Source of the DNA: Rhizobium sp. R634
Lineage (GTDB): Bacteria; Pseudomonadota; Alphaproteobacteria; Rhizobiales; Rhizobiaceae
Assembly (NCBI RefSeq): GCF_002211305.1
Contig: NZ_LOKW01000012.1
Coordinates: 372,001 to 436,000, forward strand
Direction of reading: 5' to 3'
DNA: 64,000 nt
Position 1 is the stretch's first letter. Each line of letters begins with the position of its first letter. A program made the position numbers and the translations under genes. A model generated the notes under the pieces. It saw only the letters and a program-made list of their open reading frames with translations, was not told where the DNA came from and did not search any database. Positions 38,919-47,527 of this stretch are shown one piece after another.

Positions 38919-40048
38919 TCCGTCATTCCTTCCGTGGCTATGCCGAGCTCCCTGGCAAGCGCCAGCAACTGCCTGCCCTGTTCACCGGCCGGCGGAAATG
39001 CTGCAAGCCCGCGCTTCAGCGCGCCGGCTGCGCGATCCCTGTCGTTCAAAACGGCGTAAGAGCGGACAAGCCGCATCCATCCCTCGAAATTGCTCGGATC
39101 CTGGCTGAGTTTGGCATCGAGGCTTTCGACCATGCCGCGGATCATCTGCTGCCGGTCGCCGGCGCTCATGCCTTCGGCCGCCGCCACATCTTCCCCAGTT
39201 GGGTTGCCGGGAGCAGCCGGATCGGCGCCGGGCGCACCACCGTTCATGGCAATATGTTCGCTGACGAGCGGCAGCCAGGGAGCGTCGGGTGGCGATTGCT
39301 TTGCCAGCACCTCAAAGGCCTGGCGCGCCTCATCGCGCCGTCCAGCCTGTTCCAGGCTCAGCGCAATATAGAAGCGCGCCCGCGGATTGTTCGGTTCCAG
39401 CGTCAGCGACTGTTCGAGGACCTGGCGCGCCTCCTCCGTCACCACACCGTCGGAGACCGCCATCAGCGTTTCGGCCAGACCGTCGAGCCGGATAGGGCTC
39501 GGGCCAAGAAGGCGGATGGCATTGCGGTAGGCAGCCTGCGCGTCATCGACCCGCATCGTGCGCAAATAGATCGGCGCCAGCACGTCCCAGCCCTTGCCGT
39601 CATCGGGATTTTGTACGAGATGCCGCTCCGCCTTGGCGATCAGCATCGCCACATCGCTGCCGGGATTTTCCAGCCGCGCTTCCAGCGGCTGCGACGGCAG
39701 GTCCGGCCTGCCCGTCGTCAAATAAAGACAGAGCCCGAGAACGGGCAGGAGCAAAAGAACGAAGACTTCCGTGAAACGGTGATGCCGTGCAGGCTTCGGC
39801 TTCTCAGCGGGCTCATCGGCAGAAACGGCGATCAGCCGCCGGCCGATTTCCGCTCTGGCATAATCGGCTTCTTCAGGGGTGATCAGGCCGCTGTCGACAT
39901 CCCGATCGAGTTCGCGCAGCTGGTCGCGATAGACCGCCGCCTCGCCCGCGCGGCTATCCTCCGCCGCCTTCGCTCCGCGCAGAAGGGGGTAGATCAGGAT
40001 GGCGGCGACGACTGCCGTCAGAACGGCAACGAGAATCCAGAACAGCAT
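38915..40048 (-). CDS. cycH: Cytochrome c maturation protein CcmI
   Basis: A 377-residue apocytochrome c chaperone. Two transmembrane segments ([20 protein letters not shown] and about 98-114) bracket a short cytoplasmic region, and the periplasmic C-terminal domain has TPR-like repeats ([60 protein letters not shown]). It presents apocytochrome to the CcmF-CcmH lyase. It is the first gene of cycHJKL and overlaps cycJ by ATGA. A 98-bp gap separates it from the lipoprotein gene upstream. Confidence 0.95.
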   Translation of the reverse strand: MLFWILVAVLTAVVAAILIYPLLRGAKAAEDSRAGEAAVYRDQLRELDRDVDSGLITPEEADYARAEIGRRLIAVSADEPAEKPKPARHHRFTEVFVLLLLPVLGLCLYLTTGRPDLPSQPLEARLENPGSDVAMLIAKAERHLVQNPDDGKGWDVLAPIYLRTMRVDDAQAAYRNAIRLLGPSPIRLDGLAETLMAVSDGVVTEEARQVLEQSLTLEPNNPRARFYIALSLEQAGRRDEARQAFEVLAKQSPPDAPWLPLVSEHIAMNGGAPGADPAAPGNPTGEDVAAAEGMSAGDRQQMIRGMVESLDAKLSQDPSNFEGWMRLVRSYAVLNDRDRAAGALKRGLAAFPPAGEQGRQLLALARELGIATEGMTE

Positions 40049-40146
40049 ATCGGCCCAAATACGTGAAGCGCGCCGCTATTCCAACTGCCAAAGCCGGAAT
40101 GACGAAGATTTGAGGCTATTCGCCGCAATATGGACTGAAAGCCACC

Positions 40147-40572
40147 TCAGCCAAGCGGCGACCATGTGCCGTCTTCATTGCGGCAGGCAGCGCCCCGCGC
40201 TACCGTTTCCTTGCCGTCGGCGGTGACCGTGTGGGTATATTGCCGGCAGTTCTGCGAACCGACCTGATAGGGTGCTGCCGCAACGACCTTGCCGCTGACG
40301 CCCTTGCCGGTCCAGAGGACGGGCTGGCCCACGGCCGCACCTTCCAGCGCCCGATATTCCGCCTCGAGCGCCCGCTGCTTGTCGCTGTCGCTCAGGCTCA
40401 CGCCGCTGCGGCCGACGATGCCGCCCTGGAGCGCAGTAATGAAAGTGGCCGAAGCCGGAGGCTTGCCCGAAAAAATGCCGCGCGAAGCGGCGCCCTTCGT
40501 CGTCGTGCAGCCGGATAGCGCAACGGCGACGAAAAGGGCTGAAACGATCATGCCTTGCGAGCGTAAAATCAT
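40147..40572 (-). CDS. Small outer-membrane lipoprotein (17-kDa surface antigen-like C-terminus)
   Basis: A 141-residue predicted lipoprotein: the signal peptide ends in a lipobox ALSGC at about residues 18-22. The C-terminal half (GKVVAAAPYQVGSQNCRQYT then ADGKETVARGAACRNEDGTW) matches the surface-antigen/RT0821-type family, with two conserved cysteines likely forming a disulfide. The first ATG is used; a second at residue 8 is possible. It sits between feuQ and cycH on the same strand. Its job is not known. Confidence 0.8.
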   Translation of the reverse strand: MILRSQGMIVSALFVAVALSGCTTTKGAASRGIFSGKPPASATFITALQGGIVGRSGVSLSDSDKQRALEAEYRALEGAAVGQPVLWTGKGVSGKVVAAAPYQVGSQNCRQYTHTVTADGKETVARGAACRNEDGTWSPLG

Positions 40573-40690
40573 TGCGTCGAACCACGATCAGAGGTCAAAA
40601 TCAGCCGATCGAAGTGCAGCGTCCCCGTGTCAGCATTAAGGCAAAGCATGCTATGCAATCGCCACTATCTTTGTGACATCAAGCAGTTGC

Positions 40691-42083
40691 TCATGCAACA
40701 TCCTTTGTGACGCCGGGCAGGATAAGCTTCGCCTTCAGCCCGCCCCACTCGCCGCGGGAAAGCTCGAGCCGCCCCTGATATTCGTTGGAAATCTCGGTAA
40801 CGATCGACAGGCCGAGGCCGGTTCCGGGCTTGCTTTCATCGAGCCTGCGGCCGCGCTTCAGCGCTTCCCGGATCTGATCCGGCTCCAGGCCCGGCCCGTC
40901 ATCTTCGACGGCGAGTTCCACCCAGTGGCGGCGCGCGCTCGCCTCCGTCCCTTTCACATCCTCGCCGGCCTCGACGGCGGAAAGCCGTACGCGGCTCTTG
41001 GCGAAACGCGCTGCATTTTCCAGGAGATTGCCGACGGTCTCCTCCAGATCCTGCTGCTCCATGGCGACGGCAAGATGCGGCGGCGAGACCGTAAGATCGA
41101 ATTGGGTGTCGACGTTCAGCCGTCGCATGACACGCACCAGCCGCTCCAGCGCCGGCTCGGCATCGGTGCGGGCGAGCACGGATTCGCGTTGCGCGGCGAT
41201 GCGCGCCCGGTTGAGATAGGACTGCACCTGGCCCTGCATGGATTCCGCCTGGCTGCGCACCAGCTCGCCATGGGATTTTTCCAGCACCCGCGCTTCGTTC
41301 AGCAGAACGGCGATCGGCGTCTTCAGCGAATGGGCGAGATTGCCGACCTGCATGCGCGCCCGCTCGACGATGCGGCGGTTGCTGTCGATCAGTGCGTTCA
41401 CCTCGTTTGCCAGCGGCAGGATTTCCCGCGGGAAATCGCCCTTCAGCTGCTCGCTCTCGCCGGCGCGGATGCGCTCCAAGGCAGCGCGCGCCTTGTCGAG
41501 CGGCTTGAGGCCATAGAGAATCGCCAGCGCATTGACGATCAGGCTGCCGACGCCGAAGCCGGCAAGCGCCAGATAGAGACTGTGGGAAAAGGTGCGCACG
41601 TCGTCCTCGACGACATCGACATTGCCGGTGACGCGGAAGCGCGCCGCGCGACCGTCGGTATCGAGCACCACTTCGGTTTCGGCCACCTGCACGCGGTTTC
41701 CGGAGGCATCGGTTACCTGATAGTAGCGCTCGTAATTCTTGTCGAAGGGCGCCTCGACGACGGAGGGAACCGGAATGAGCGCCGAACCGAGCGAGGGCGA
41801 TACCAGCGGCGCGGTCGTATAGGTGCCGAGCGGTTCCACCACCCAATACCAGCCGGTTTTCGGCTGGGCGAAGCGCAAGTCGCCGAGCTGCGGACTGCCG
41901 CTCAGCGCGCCCTGGTCGCCGATCGTCACCGAATTGATGACATTATAGAGCTGCGCCCGCAGCAGGTCCTGAAAGCCGCGCTCCGCGCTCTTGCGATATA
42001 GCGTGGAGATCAGCAGGCCGATCACCACAAGCGCCACCGTCGACCAGACCGTGGTCAGCAGCAGCACACGTGCGGTGAGCGAC

Positions 42084-42094
<11 letters not shown>
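40691..42094 (-). CDS. feuQ: Sensor histidine kinase FeuQ
   Basis: A 467-residue PhoQ-like kinase: transmembrane helices at about residues 9-32 and 173-196 enclose a periplasmic sensor; HAMP, then HisKA with GNLAHSLKTPIAVLLNEARV, then ATPase motifs NLLENAARFAKSR, EDDGPGLEPDQI and GTGLGLSIVTE. Its start overlaps the feuP stop by 11 bases. Its position beside feuP and cycHJKL is that of feuQ in R. leguminosarum and Sinorhizobium, where FeuPQ is needed for symbiosis, controls ndvA (cyclic glucan export) and affects iron acquisition. FeuN restrains it in Sinorhizobium. Confidence 0.92.
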
Positions 42095-42755
<661 letters not shown>

Positions 42756-42809
42756 CGGTCCGCCTTCGTCCGCTTCAAATCGATCATGTCCTGAATAAGC
42801 CGATTCCGC

Positions 42810-43058
42810 TTACATCGGAACCTTTACCGTCACTTTGCGTGGACGCTGGCCGTTCCCCTGCACGAGAACGGTGATGATGCAGGTATCGCCCACCGGTTGC
42901 ACAGACAGAAGCTGGCCGCCCGTCTGCTCTACGACCTGGGCTGCGGCGGCGCTGCAATCGCCCGCCACCCGCACGACAAATGTTTCCGCGGCGTCCGGTG
43001 AGGGCGCCGATACCACCAGTCCGGCGGCCAATGCTGCGACGCTCAGAGGAAAGGCCAT
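42810..43058 (-). CDS. feuN: Small periplasmic protein FeuN (inhibitor of FeuQ)
   Basis: An 82-residue exported protein. Its N-terminus MAFPLSVAALAAGLVVSAPS is a signal peptide with cleavage likely before AETF; the mature part of about 58 residues has two cysteines (GDCSAA and GDTCII) that could form a disulfide, and ends in a basic strand RPRKVTVKVPM. In Sinorhizobium meliloti a small periplasmic protein of this size, FeuN, is encoded just upstream of feuPQ and holds FeuQ in check. Identification rests on position, length and export signal rather than on a remembered alignment. Confidence 0.75.
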   Translation of the reverse strand: MAFPLSVAALAAGLVVSAPSPDAAETFVVRVAGDCSAAAAQVVEQTGGQLLSVQPVGDTCIITVLVQGNGQRPRKVTVKVPM

Positions 43059-43559
43059 GTGCTATGCTTTCAAGGTAATCCAACTTGCTGCGAATATGTA
43101 CTCACGCGACCTGAATGGCAAATGAATGCGCTGTAATGCAGGGTATTTAGAACCGTTCTCGCCTTTTGGCGATCGCCGATTTCAGCCGCTGAAACCGCCG
43201 CCGCGGCAAGCCTCGGCGCCAATGCCCACACCTCGAAACGATGCCCTTCGCCCGATATGGTCAAGGGGCTTGCATGCCTCCCCAAGAGAACGGGCAGCCG
43301 GCGAGAAACCACGCGCGGCCACAGTCCCGAATCGGCTGCGCCGCAGCCCATCATGGTCACGGGCGGCGCCGACACATCTCAGTGCCTCAATCGTCCAGGA
43401 ATTGTACCGATCTTTCATGTCAATCATGCCATCGCTTCTATTTTCCTCCTGGCGAGAACAAGCGCAGGCCGGAGCGCGAAGCTGGTTTGGCGGCTTTCAC
43501 CGGCCGATTGAAACTGCTACGCTCGCGCAACTCCCGCATTTCACGCCTTCTCAGCACCG
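43059..43559. other. Divergent intergenic region, feuN / MFS
   Basis: 501 bases without a credible gene. Short frames on both strands lack ribosome sites and protein-like composition. The feuN side contains the direct repeat described separately; the part at 43140-43560 is GC-rich with no clear promoter or RNA structure that I can defend. The MFS start at 43560 has only a weak ribosome site. Confidence 0.5.
43112..43138 (-). promoter_or_regulatory. Direct-repeat box upstream of feuN (candidate FeuP site)
   Basis: TGAATG occurs at 43112-43117 and 43123-43128, five bases apart (11-bp period), with a related GTAATG at 43133-43138. Six-base direct repeats one helical turn apart are typical of OmpR/PhoP-family regulators. 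The box is 54-80 bp upstream of the feuN ATG, a suitable position for autoactivation by FeuP. Confidence 0.4.
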
Positions 43560-44792
43560 ATGCCAAAATTCTTCCGCCACCGCTCGGCGCAGACGGTCAT
43601 CGTCCTCGCCGTTACCCAGCTGATCGGCTGGGGCACGACGTTCGACATGCTCGGCGTCATGGGCCGCATCGTCGCGCCCGATCTCGGCCTGCCGAACGAG
43701 GTGGCGTTTGCCGGCCTGACGATCATGATGACGGTCAGCGCCATCGCCGGTCCCGCGACCGGCCGCTGGCTCGGCCGCTATGGCGCCGCTCGGGTGCTTT
43801 CGGCCGCCTCGCTGATCTTCGCGCTCGGCCTGCTTCTGCTTGCCGCCGCAAGCGGCATCGTGCTCTATGCCGCCGGCTGGATCGTCATCGGCCTTGGCGG
43901 CGCGCTCGGCCTATCGGCGCCGGCCTATACGGCCGTCGTCGAGCGTGAAGGGCTGAACGGCAAACGCGTCATCGCCATGCTGATGCTGTTCACCGGGCTT
44001 TCGAGCGCCATCTTCTGGCCGATCCTTAGCCTGCTCAACGAAGCGATCGGCTGGCGCCTTACCTTCGTCGTCTGTGCGGCGCTGCAATTCTTCATCTGCC
44101 TGCCGCTGCATCTTTTTGCCCTGCCGAAGCCGAGCGCGACACATGTCGAAGGCGTCGCGGCGGAAATCGCCCCGGTGCCGCTGTCGAAGACGGCGCAGCG
44201 CAAAGCCTTCCTGCTGATTGCAGCCGCCACAACGATCACGACCTTCATTACCTTCGGCATCTCGCCGTCGCTGCTCGAAATCTTCCGAAAGTCCGGCGCC
44301 TCGCCGGCCTTTGCGCTGCAGCTCGGCTCGGCCCGCGGCATCCTTGGCATCTCGGCGCGTTTCCTCGACATGCTGCTTGGCCGACGCGGCAACCCCATGC
44401 TCAGCGCCGCAATGGGCATCGGCATGATGGCGAGCAGTTTTCTGATCATGCTGGCCACCGGTCCGTCGATGCCGCTGCTGATCTCTTTCATCCTGCTCTA
44501 TGGGTTCGGCGCCGGCGTCATGACCGTCGCCCGCGCGCTATTGCCGCTCGCGCTGTTCTCACCGCGCGAATTCGGCCTGCAATCGGCGCGGCTGTCGCTG
44601 CCGCAAAACCTCGCCAATGCCATCGCCCCCGTCATCTTCACCGCCATCCTCGACCGCGCCGGCACCGGCCTGGCGCTCGCAACGGCCGCGGTTCTGGCAG
44701 CCTTGTCGCTGGTCTTCGTGATCATGCTGATGGCGCTGGTGCGCGGCGCCCGTGCTTCGCAGCCGAGCCCGGTCGTGCCTCGGGAGCTTTGA
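43560..44792 (+). CDS. MFS transporter
   Basis: A 410-residue major facilitator protein with twelve hydrophobic segments. The first helix is VIVLAVTQLIGWGTTFDMLG and the loop 2-3 region is GPATGRWLGRYGAARVLSAA, a version of the MFS GxxxDRxGRR motif. The central loop (about residues 195-215) separates the two halves. It resembles uncharacterised alphaproteobacterial exporters; substrate unknown. No regulator is adjacent. It is followed by a convergent spacer rich in GAATC. Confidence 0.87.
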   Translation: MPKFFRHRSAQTVIVLAVTQLIGWGTTFDMLGVMGRIVAPDLGLPNEVAFAGLTIMMTVSAIAGPATGRWLGRYGAARVLSAASLIFALGLLLLAAASGIVLYAAGWIVIGLGGALGLSAPAYTAVVEREGLNGKRVIAMLMLFTGLSSAIFWPILSLLNEAIGWRLTFVVCAALQFFICLPLHLFALPKPSATHVEGVAAEIAPVPLSKTAQRKAFLLIAAATTITTFITFGISPSLLEIFRKSGASPAFALQLGSARGILGISARFLDMLLGRRGNPMLSAAMGIGMMASSFLIMLATGPSMPLLISFILLYGFGAGVMTVARALLPLALFSPREFGLQSARLSLPQNLANAIAPVIFTAILDRAGTGLALATAAVLAALSLVFVIMLMALVRGARASQPSPVVPREL

Positions 44793-44807
44793 CCAGGCAT
44801 CAATCGC

Positions 44808-44918
44808 GAATCTTTTGAATCGCTTGCCGCTGCTTTTTCGAACGTTGAATCCGGTGGCTCAAATGTTGAATCAACTTCGAGCGATTTGAATCCAGCAAAT
44901 CATTCATCGATTTGAATC
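44808..44918. repeat. Cluster of six GAATC (GANTC) sites, five as TTGAATC
   Basis: GAATC starts at 44808, 44817, 44847, 44868, 44888 and 44914; all but the first are preceded by TT. The cluster fills the 155-bp spacer between the convergent MFS and Dabb genes. GANTC is the target of the cell-cycle methyltransferase CcrM. About 0.6 sites would be expected by chance in this length. Confidence 0.6.
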
Positions 44919-44947
44919 TTAATGAAACGCCGCGAGACCTGCGAAAT

Positions 44948-45253
44948 TCAGAGCGCCTGCTTCACCGCCGTGCGGCTGTTGTAATCGGCGGCGATGCGCT
45001 TTTCCCGGAGCGGCCGCACGCGCTCGATCGAGAGCTGGTAATCCGGATGTGCCTTATAGGCGGCAAGGGCCGCCTCGTCGTCAAATTCGCCATAGACCAC
45101 CAGATCGATCTCGGTGCCCAGTTGATCGGTCTTCACATTGGTGCCGATCTCGAGCAGCCGCGCATGCGGAATTCCGGTGAGGATTGAAAGCCCGGCCCTC
45201 ACCTCCTCCAGATGTTCCTCCGGCACGGTGAAGAAGACGATGTGGCGGATCAC
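44948..45253 (-). CDS. Dabb (stress-responsive alpha/beta barrel) domain protein
   Basis: A 101-residue protein that fills one Dabb domain: it begins MIRHIVFFTVPEEHLEEVRA, has the central strand EIDLVVYGEFDDEAALAAYK, and ends with HPDYQLSIERVRPLREKRIA. The family forms ferredoxin-like dimers; members range from stress proteins to small-molecule enzymes, and the activity of this one is unknown. It is 61 bp upstream of a GH19-like gene on the same strand, oriented so that the lysozyme-like gene would be transcribed first. Confidence 0.88.
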   Translation of the reverse strand: MIRHIVFFTVPEEHLEEVRAGLSILTGIPHARLLEIGTNVKTDQLGTEIDLVVYGEFDDEAALAAYKAHPDYQLSIERVRPLREKRIAADYNSRTAVKQAL

Positions 45254-45313
45254 GCGGAAGCTCCTGTCAGATTTCAGAGGTCAGCCGGGCGATAACACGC
45301 AAGCCCCAGGCCT

Positions 45314-45979
45314 TCAACCGCGCAAGCGGTCAGATGCGGCATCGGGACGTATCGCCGCATCGAAGACCATGGCATAGGCCGCCAGCTTCTCCGCCCGATC
45401 GGTGCCGTTGACGATGCGGCGCGCGTTCAACCAGTCCTCAGTCGTCGGATTCAAATGATCTTCGAGCTTGTGGCCGGTGAAACTGCCTTGCAGCATGCCT
45501 TCGATCAGGATCGTCACCGCCACTTCCATTTCCATCGCCCGGTCAGGCTCGGCAACGAGGTCGATACCGGTCAGCACGCTCATCGCCTCATAGTTCCGCT
45601 TATGGGTGAGCTGCACCAGGCCGCGCCCCAGCCAGCTGCGGCCATCCTCGTCCGGCCGCCAGTATGGCGCCCTCACCCAGGACAGTTTGCCTCCCGCAAA
45701 GGCCGCTTCCAGGATCTCGATCGCGCGCGCATCGCTTTCCGCCAAAGTCTCTCGCACGGGCTGCATGGTATAGACCGTTTCGTGAAAGGCGGTTGCCAGG
45801 ATATAGGCGAGCCACCGACGGTCCGCATGAGCAAACCGCCCTTCCCAAGCGTCGAGAATCGCGTTCATGCCCACTACCTGAGGCTGAGTGATTTCCCCTT
45901 TGAAGAGTGCACCCCGCACCGCGTCAAAAAAGAGTACCCTATCTATGTGGACAACCATCCCGCGTTTTCCCCGTGACAT
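45314..45979 (-). CDS. GH19-like lysozyme/chitinase-fold protein
   Basis: A 221-residue protein with the glycoside hydrolase 19/lysozyme-like signature: LAYILATAFHETVYTMQPVR carries the catalytic Glu, and WLGRGLVQLTHKRNYEAMSV is the substrate-groove motif GRGxxQLT. Such proteins cleave peptidoglycan or chitin and often come from phages, but no other phage genes are present. There is no signal peptide or N-terminal transmembrane segment. The start is uncertain: ATG at 45979 is used, with a GTG at 45994 and ATG at 45958 as alternatives. Two tandem near-palindromes lie directly upstream. Confidence 0.75.
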   Translation of the reverse strand: MSRGKRGMVVHIDRVLFFDAVRGALFKGEITQPQVVGMNAILDAWEGRFAHADRRWLAYILATAFHETVYTMQPVRETLAESDARAIEILEAAFAGGKLSWVRAPYWRPDEDGRSWLGRGLVQLTHKRNYEAMSVLTGIDLVAEPDRAMEMEVAVTILIEGMLQGSFTGHKLEDHLNPTTEDWLNARRIVNGTDRAEKLAAYAMVFDAAIRPDAASDRLRG

Positions 45980-45994
45980 CACGGTTAAGATCAC

Positions 45995-46027
45995 CTTAAT
46001 CGATTAAAATCAACTTAATCGTTTAAA
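45995..46027 (-). promoter_or_regulatory. Tandem palindromic operator-like repeats upstream of GH19 gene
   Basis: CTTAATCGATTAAA (45995-46008) and CTTAATCGTTTAAA (46014-46027) are identical at 13 of 14 bases and 19 bp apart. The first contains the perfect palindrome TTAATCGATTAA. They lie just upstream of the GH19-like gene and may bind a dimeric regulator or set an AT-rich promoter. Confidence 0.45.
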
Positions 46028-46115
46028 GTGTTTAACCCCCTGATTTACACGCCTTTTGTCTTGTGCAATGCATCTGCCTGCCCTGAAGCCTAGACCCCGC
46101 AAGAGGAGACTTCCG

Positions 46116-46256
46116 ATGCAGACGCCCGCCAATACGCAAACCACCATTCCCCAGCACGTGGTCGACCAGATGGAAAATGAGTGGCGCCAGATTCGCCTTG
46201 AACGGGAAAATCCCCGCCCGGCCCAGCAGCCTCAGCAGCCTCAGCAGCAGCGCTGA
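46116..46256 (+). CDS. Small Gln/Pro-rich protein (46 residues)
   Basis: The ORF MQTPANTQTTIPQHVVDQME continues through a basic helix (NEWRQIRLEREN) to a Pro/Gln tail of PAQQPQQPQQQR. A strong ribosome site AAGAGGAG (46101-46108) lies eight bases before the ATG at 46116, and a terminator follows 115 bp later. No domain is recognised. The clear initiation signal makes it likely to be translated. Confidence 0.6.
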   Translation: MQTPANTQTTIPQHVVDQMENEWRQIRLERENPRPAQQPQQPQQQR

Positions 46257-46371
46257 GACATATACTGGAAGCCGCGCCGATGTAAGGATAGCGCTTGCTA
46301 GAGCCGTTTGCCTGCTCTTTCCATCGCTTTTCCACATCTTAGCTCGAGTGCCGCCAACGCCCGCCCAATGC

Positions 46372-46399
46372 CCGGCCAGTCGATAATGGCCGGTTTTTT
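46372..46399 (+). terminator. Intrinsic terminator between small protein and TetR gene
   Basis: CCGGCCA (46372-46378) pairs with TGGCCGG (46387-46393), followed by TTTTTTATTT on the plus strand. It ends the transcript of the small Gln/Pro-rich protein. Confidence 0.8.
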
Positions 46400-46419
46400 A
46401 TTTCTCTTCGCCCGAGATC

Positions 46420-46980
46420 TCATCGCACCGCAGCGTCAAGCCGTTTCGCCAGCGTTTCCAGCGACCGGGTGAAAACCGTTTTGTCACCTAGCGCGCGAGA
46501 CAGCACCAGAGCGCCCTGGATGCCCGAGACGCACTCCTCGGCGAGCGCTTGCGCCTTTTCCCCTGTGCAGCCCGCCCGCATCAGCGCCGAACACAAGGCG
46601 TCGATCCAACGGATAAAGTAATCGCCGATCGCTGCTGAGAACCGTTCCCTGGTGTCATCGAGCGCGAAAGCCCCGACGAGGCAGATGCGGCCGCCGGAGC
46701 GAAAATAATCGTTCACATTGGTCCACATCGCCGCGATCGCCTTGCCGGCATCATCGTTTCTCAGCGGCCGATAGATCGCGTGCTCGAACCAGGCGTCGAT
46801 CTCGGCAATGACGGCGCTTGCCATCTCTTCCTTGCCGCCGGGGAAGAAGTGATAAAGGCTGCCCTTGCCAATGCCGGTGCGTTCGGTGATCCGGCTGAGC
46901 GAAGTGCCCTCGTAGCCGAGCTCGCGGAAGATTTCCGCCAGCAGCGGCACAACGTCAGTGCGTTCATAGACGGTCTTCAC
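46420..46980 (-). CDS. TetR/AcrR family transcriptional regulator
   Basis: A 186-residue repressor with the N-terminal TetR helix-turn-helix (FRELGYEGTSLSRITERTGI then GKGSLYHFFPGGKEEM), a close match to the YcdC/LmrA-type HTH, and an alpha-helical ligand-binding C-terminal domain. It follows a DUF1348 gene by 11 bp on the same strand and probably controls that small operon through the CTGTACC-N4-GGTACAG palindrome upstream. The effector is unknown. Confidence 0.93.
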   Translation of the reverse strand: MKTVYERTDVVPLLAEIFRELGYEGTSLSRITERTGIGKGSLYHFFPGGKEEMASAVIAEIDAWFEHAIYRPLRNDDAGKAIAAMWTNVNDYFRSGGRICLVGAFALDDTRERFSAAIGDYFIRWIDALCSALMRAGCTGEKAQALAEECVSGIQGALVLSRALGDKTVFTRSLETLAKRLDAAVR

Positions 46981-46991
46981 CCGGACGGCCT

Positions 46992-47453
46992 TCAGAGGCC
47001 GAGTTCGGTGAGACCGGGATGATCGTCCGGCCGCCGGCCGAGCGGCCAGTGATATTTGCGCTCCGATTCTTTGATGGGCAGGTCGTTGATCGAGGCGAAG
47101 CGGCGCTGCATCAGGCCGGCGGCATCGAATTCCCAGTTCTCATTGCCGTAGGAACGGAACCAGTTGCCGCTGTCATCGCGCCATTCATAGGCAAAGCGCA
47201 CCGCGATACGATGATCGGTGAAGGCCCAGATCTCCTTGATCAGCCGATAATCCAACTCCTTTGCCCATTTGCGGGTGAGGAAGGCGACGATCTCGGCGCG
47301 GCCGGTGATGAATTCGGCGCGGTTCCGCCAGCGGCTGTCGGGCGTATAGACGAGCGAAACGCGCTCGGGATCGCGGCTGTTCCAGCCATCCTCGGCAAGG
47401 CGGACTTTCTGGGTGGCGGTTTCCGGGGTGAAGGGCGGAATGAGGCTGGACAT
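46992..47453 (-). CDS. DUF1348 (NTF2/SnoaL-like) protein
   Basis: A 153-residue protein filling the DUF1348 family, an NTF2-like fold of unknown activity. Recognisable parts are [20 protein letters not shown], the [20 protein letters not shown] stretch and the conserved [20 protein letters not shown] end. It is the first gene of a two-gene unit with the TetR regulator, a frequent pairing, so it is probably induced by whatever ligand the repressor binds. Confidence 0.92.
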   Translation of the reverse strand: MSSLIPPFTPETATQKVRLAEDGWNSRDPERVSLVYTPDSRWRNRAEFITGRAEIVAFLTRKWAKELDYRLIKEIWAFTDHRIAVRFAYEWRDDSGNWFRSYGNENWEFDAAGLMQRRFASINDLPIKESERKYHWPLGRRPDDHPGLTELGL

Positions 47454-47480
47454 CGGATCTCCTGTACTTACCAGTGCATA

Positions 47481-47498
47481 CTGTACCTATCGGTACAG
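47481..47498 (-). promoter_or_regulatory. Palindromic operator upstream of DUF1348-TetR
   Basis: CTGTACC (47481-47487) and GGTACAG (47492-47498) form a perfect 7-4-7 palindrome 28 bp upstream of the DUF1348 start. A further half-site CTGTAC lies at 47462-47467. This is the typical form of a TetR-family autorepression site. Confidence 0.65.
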
Positions 47499-47527
47499 AG
47501 ATTGGCAAGGCGCCTTTGGACTGGATT

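Noticed and set aside
43070..43520. Several 80-165-codon frames in the feuN/MFS spacer
   Set aside because: They overlap each other on both strands, lack ribosome sites and show no domain; the region reads as non-coding.
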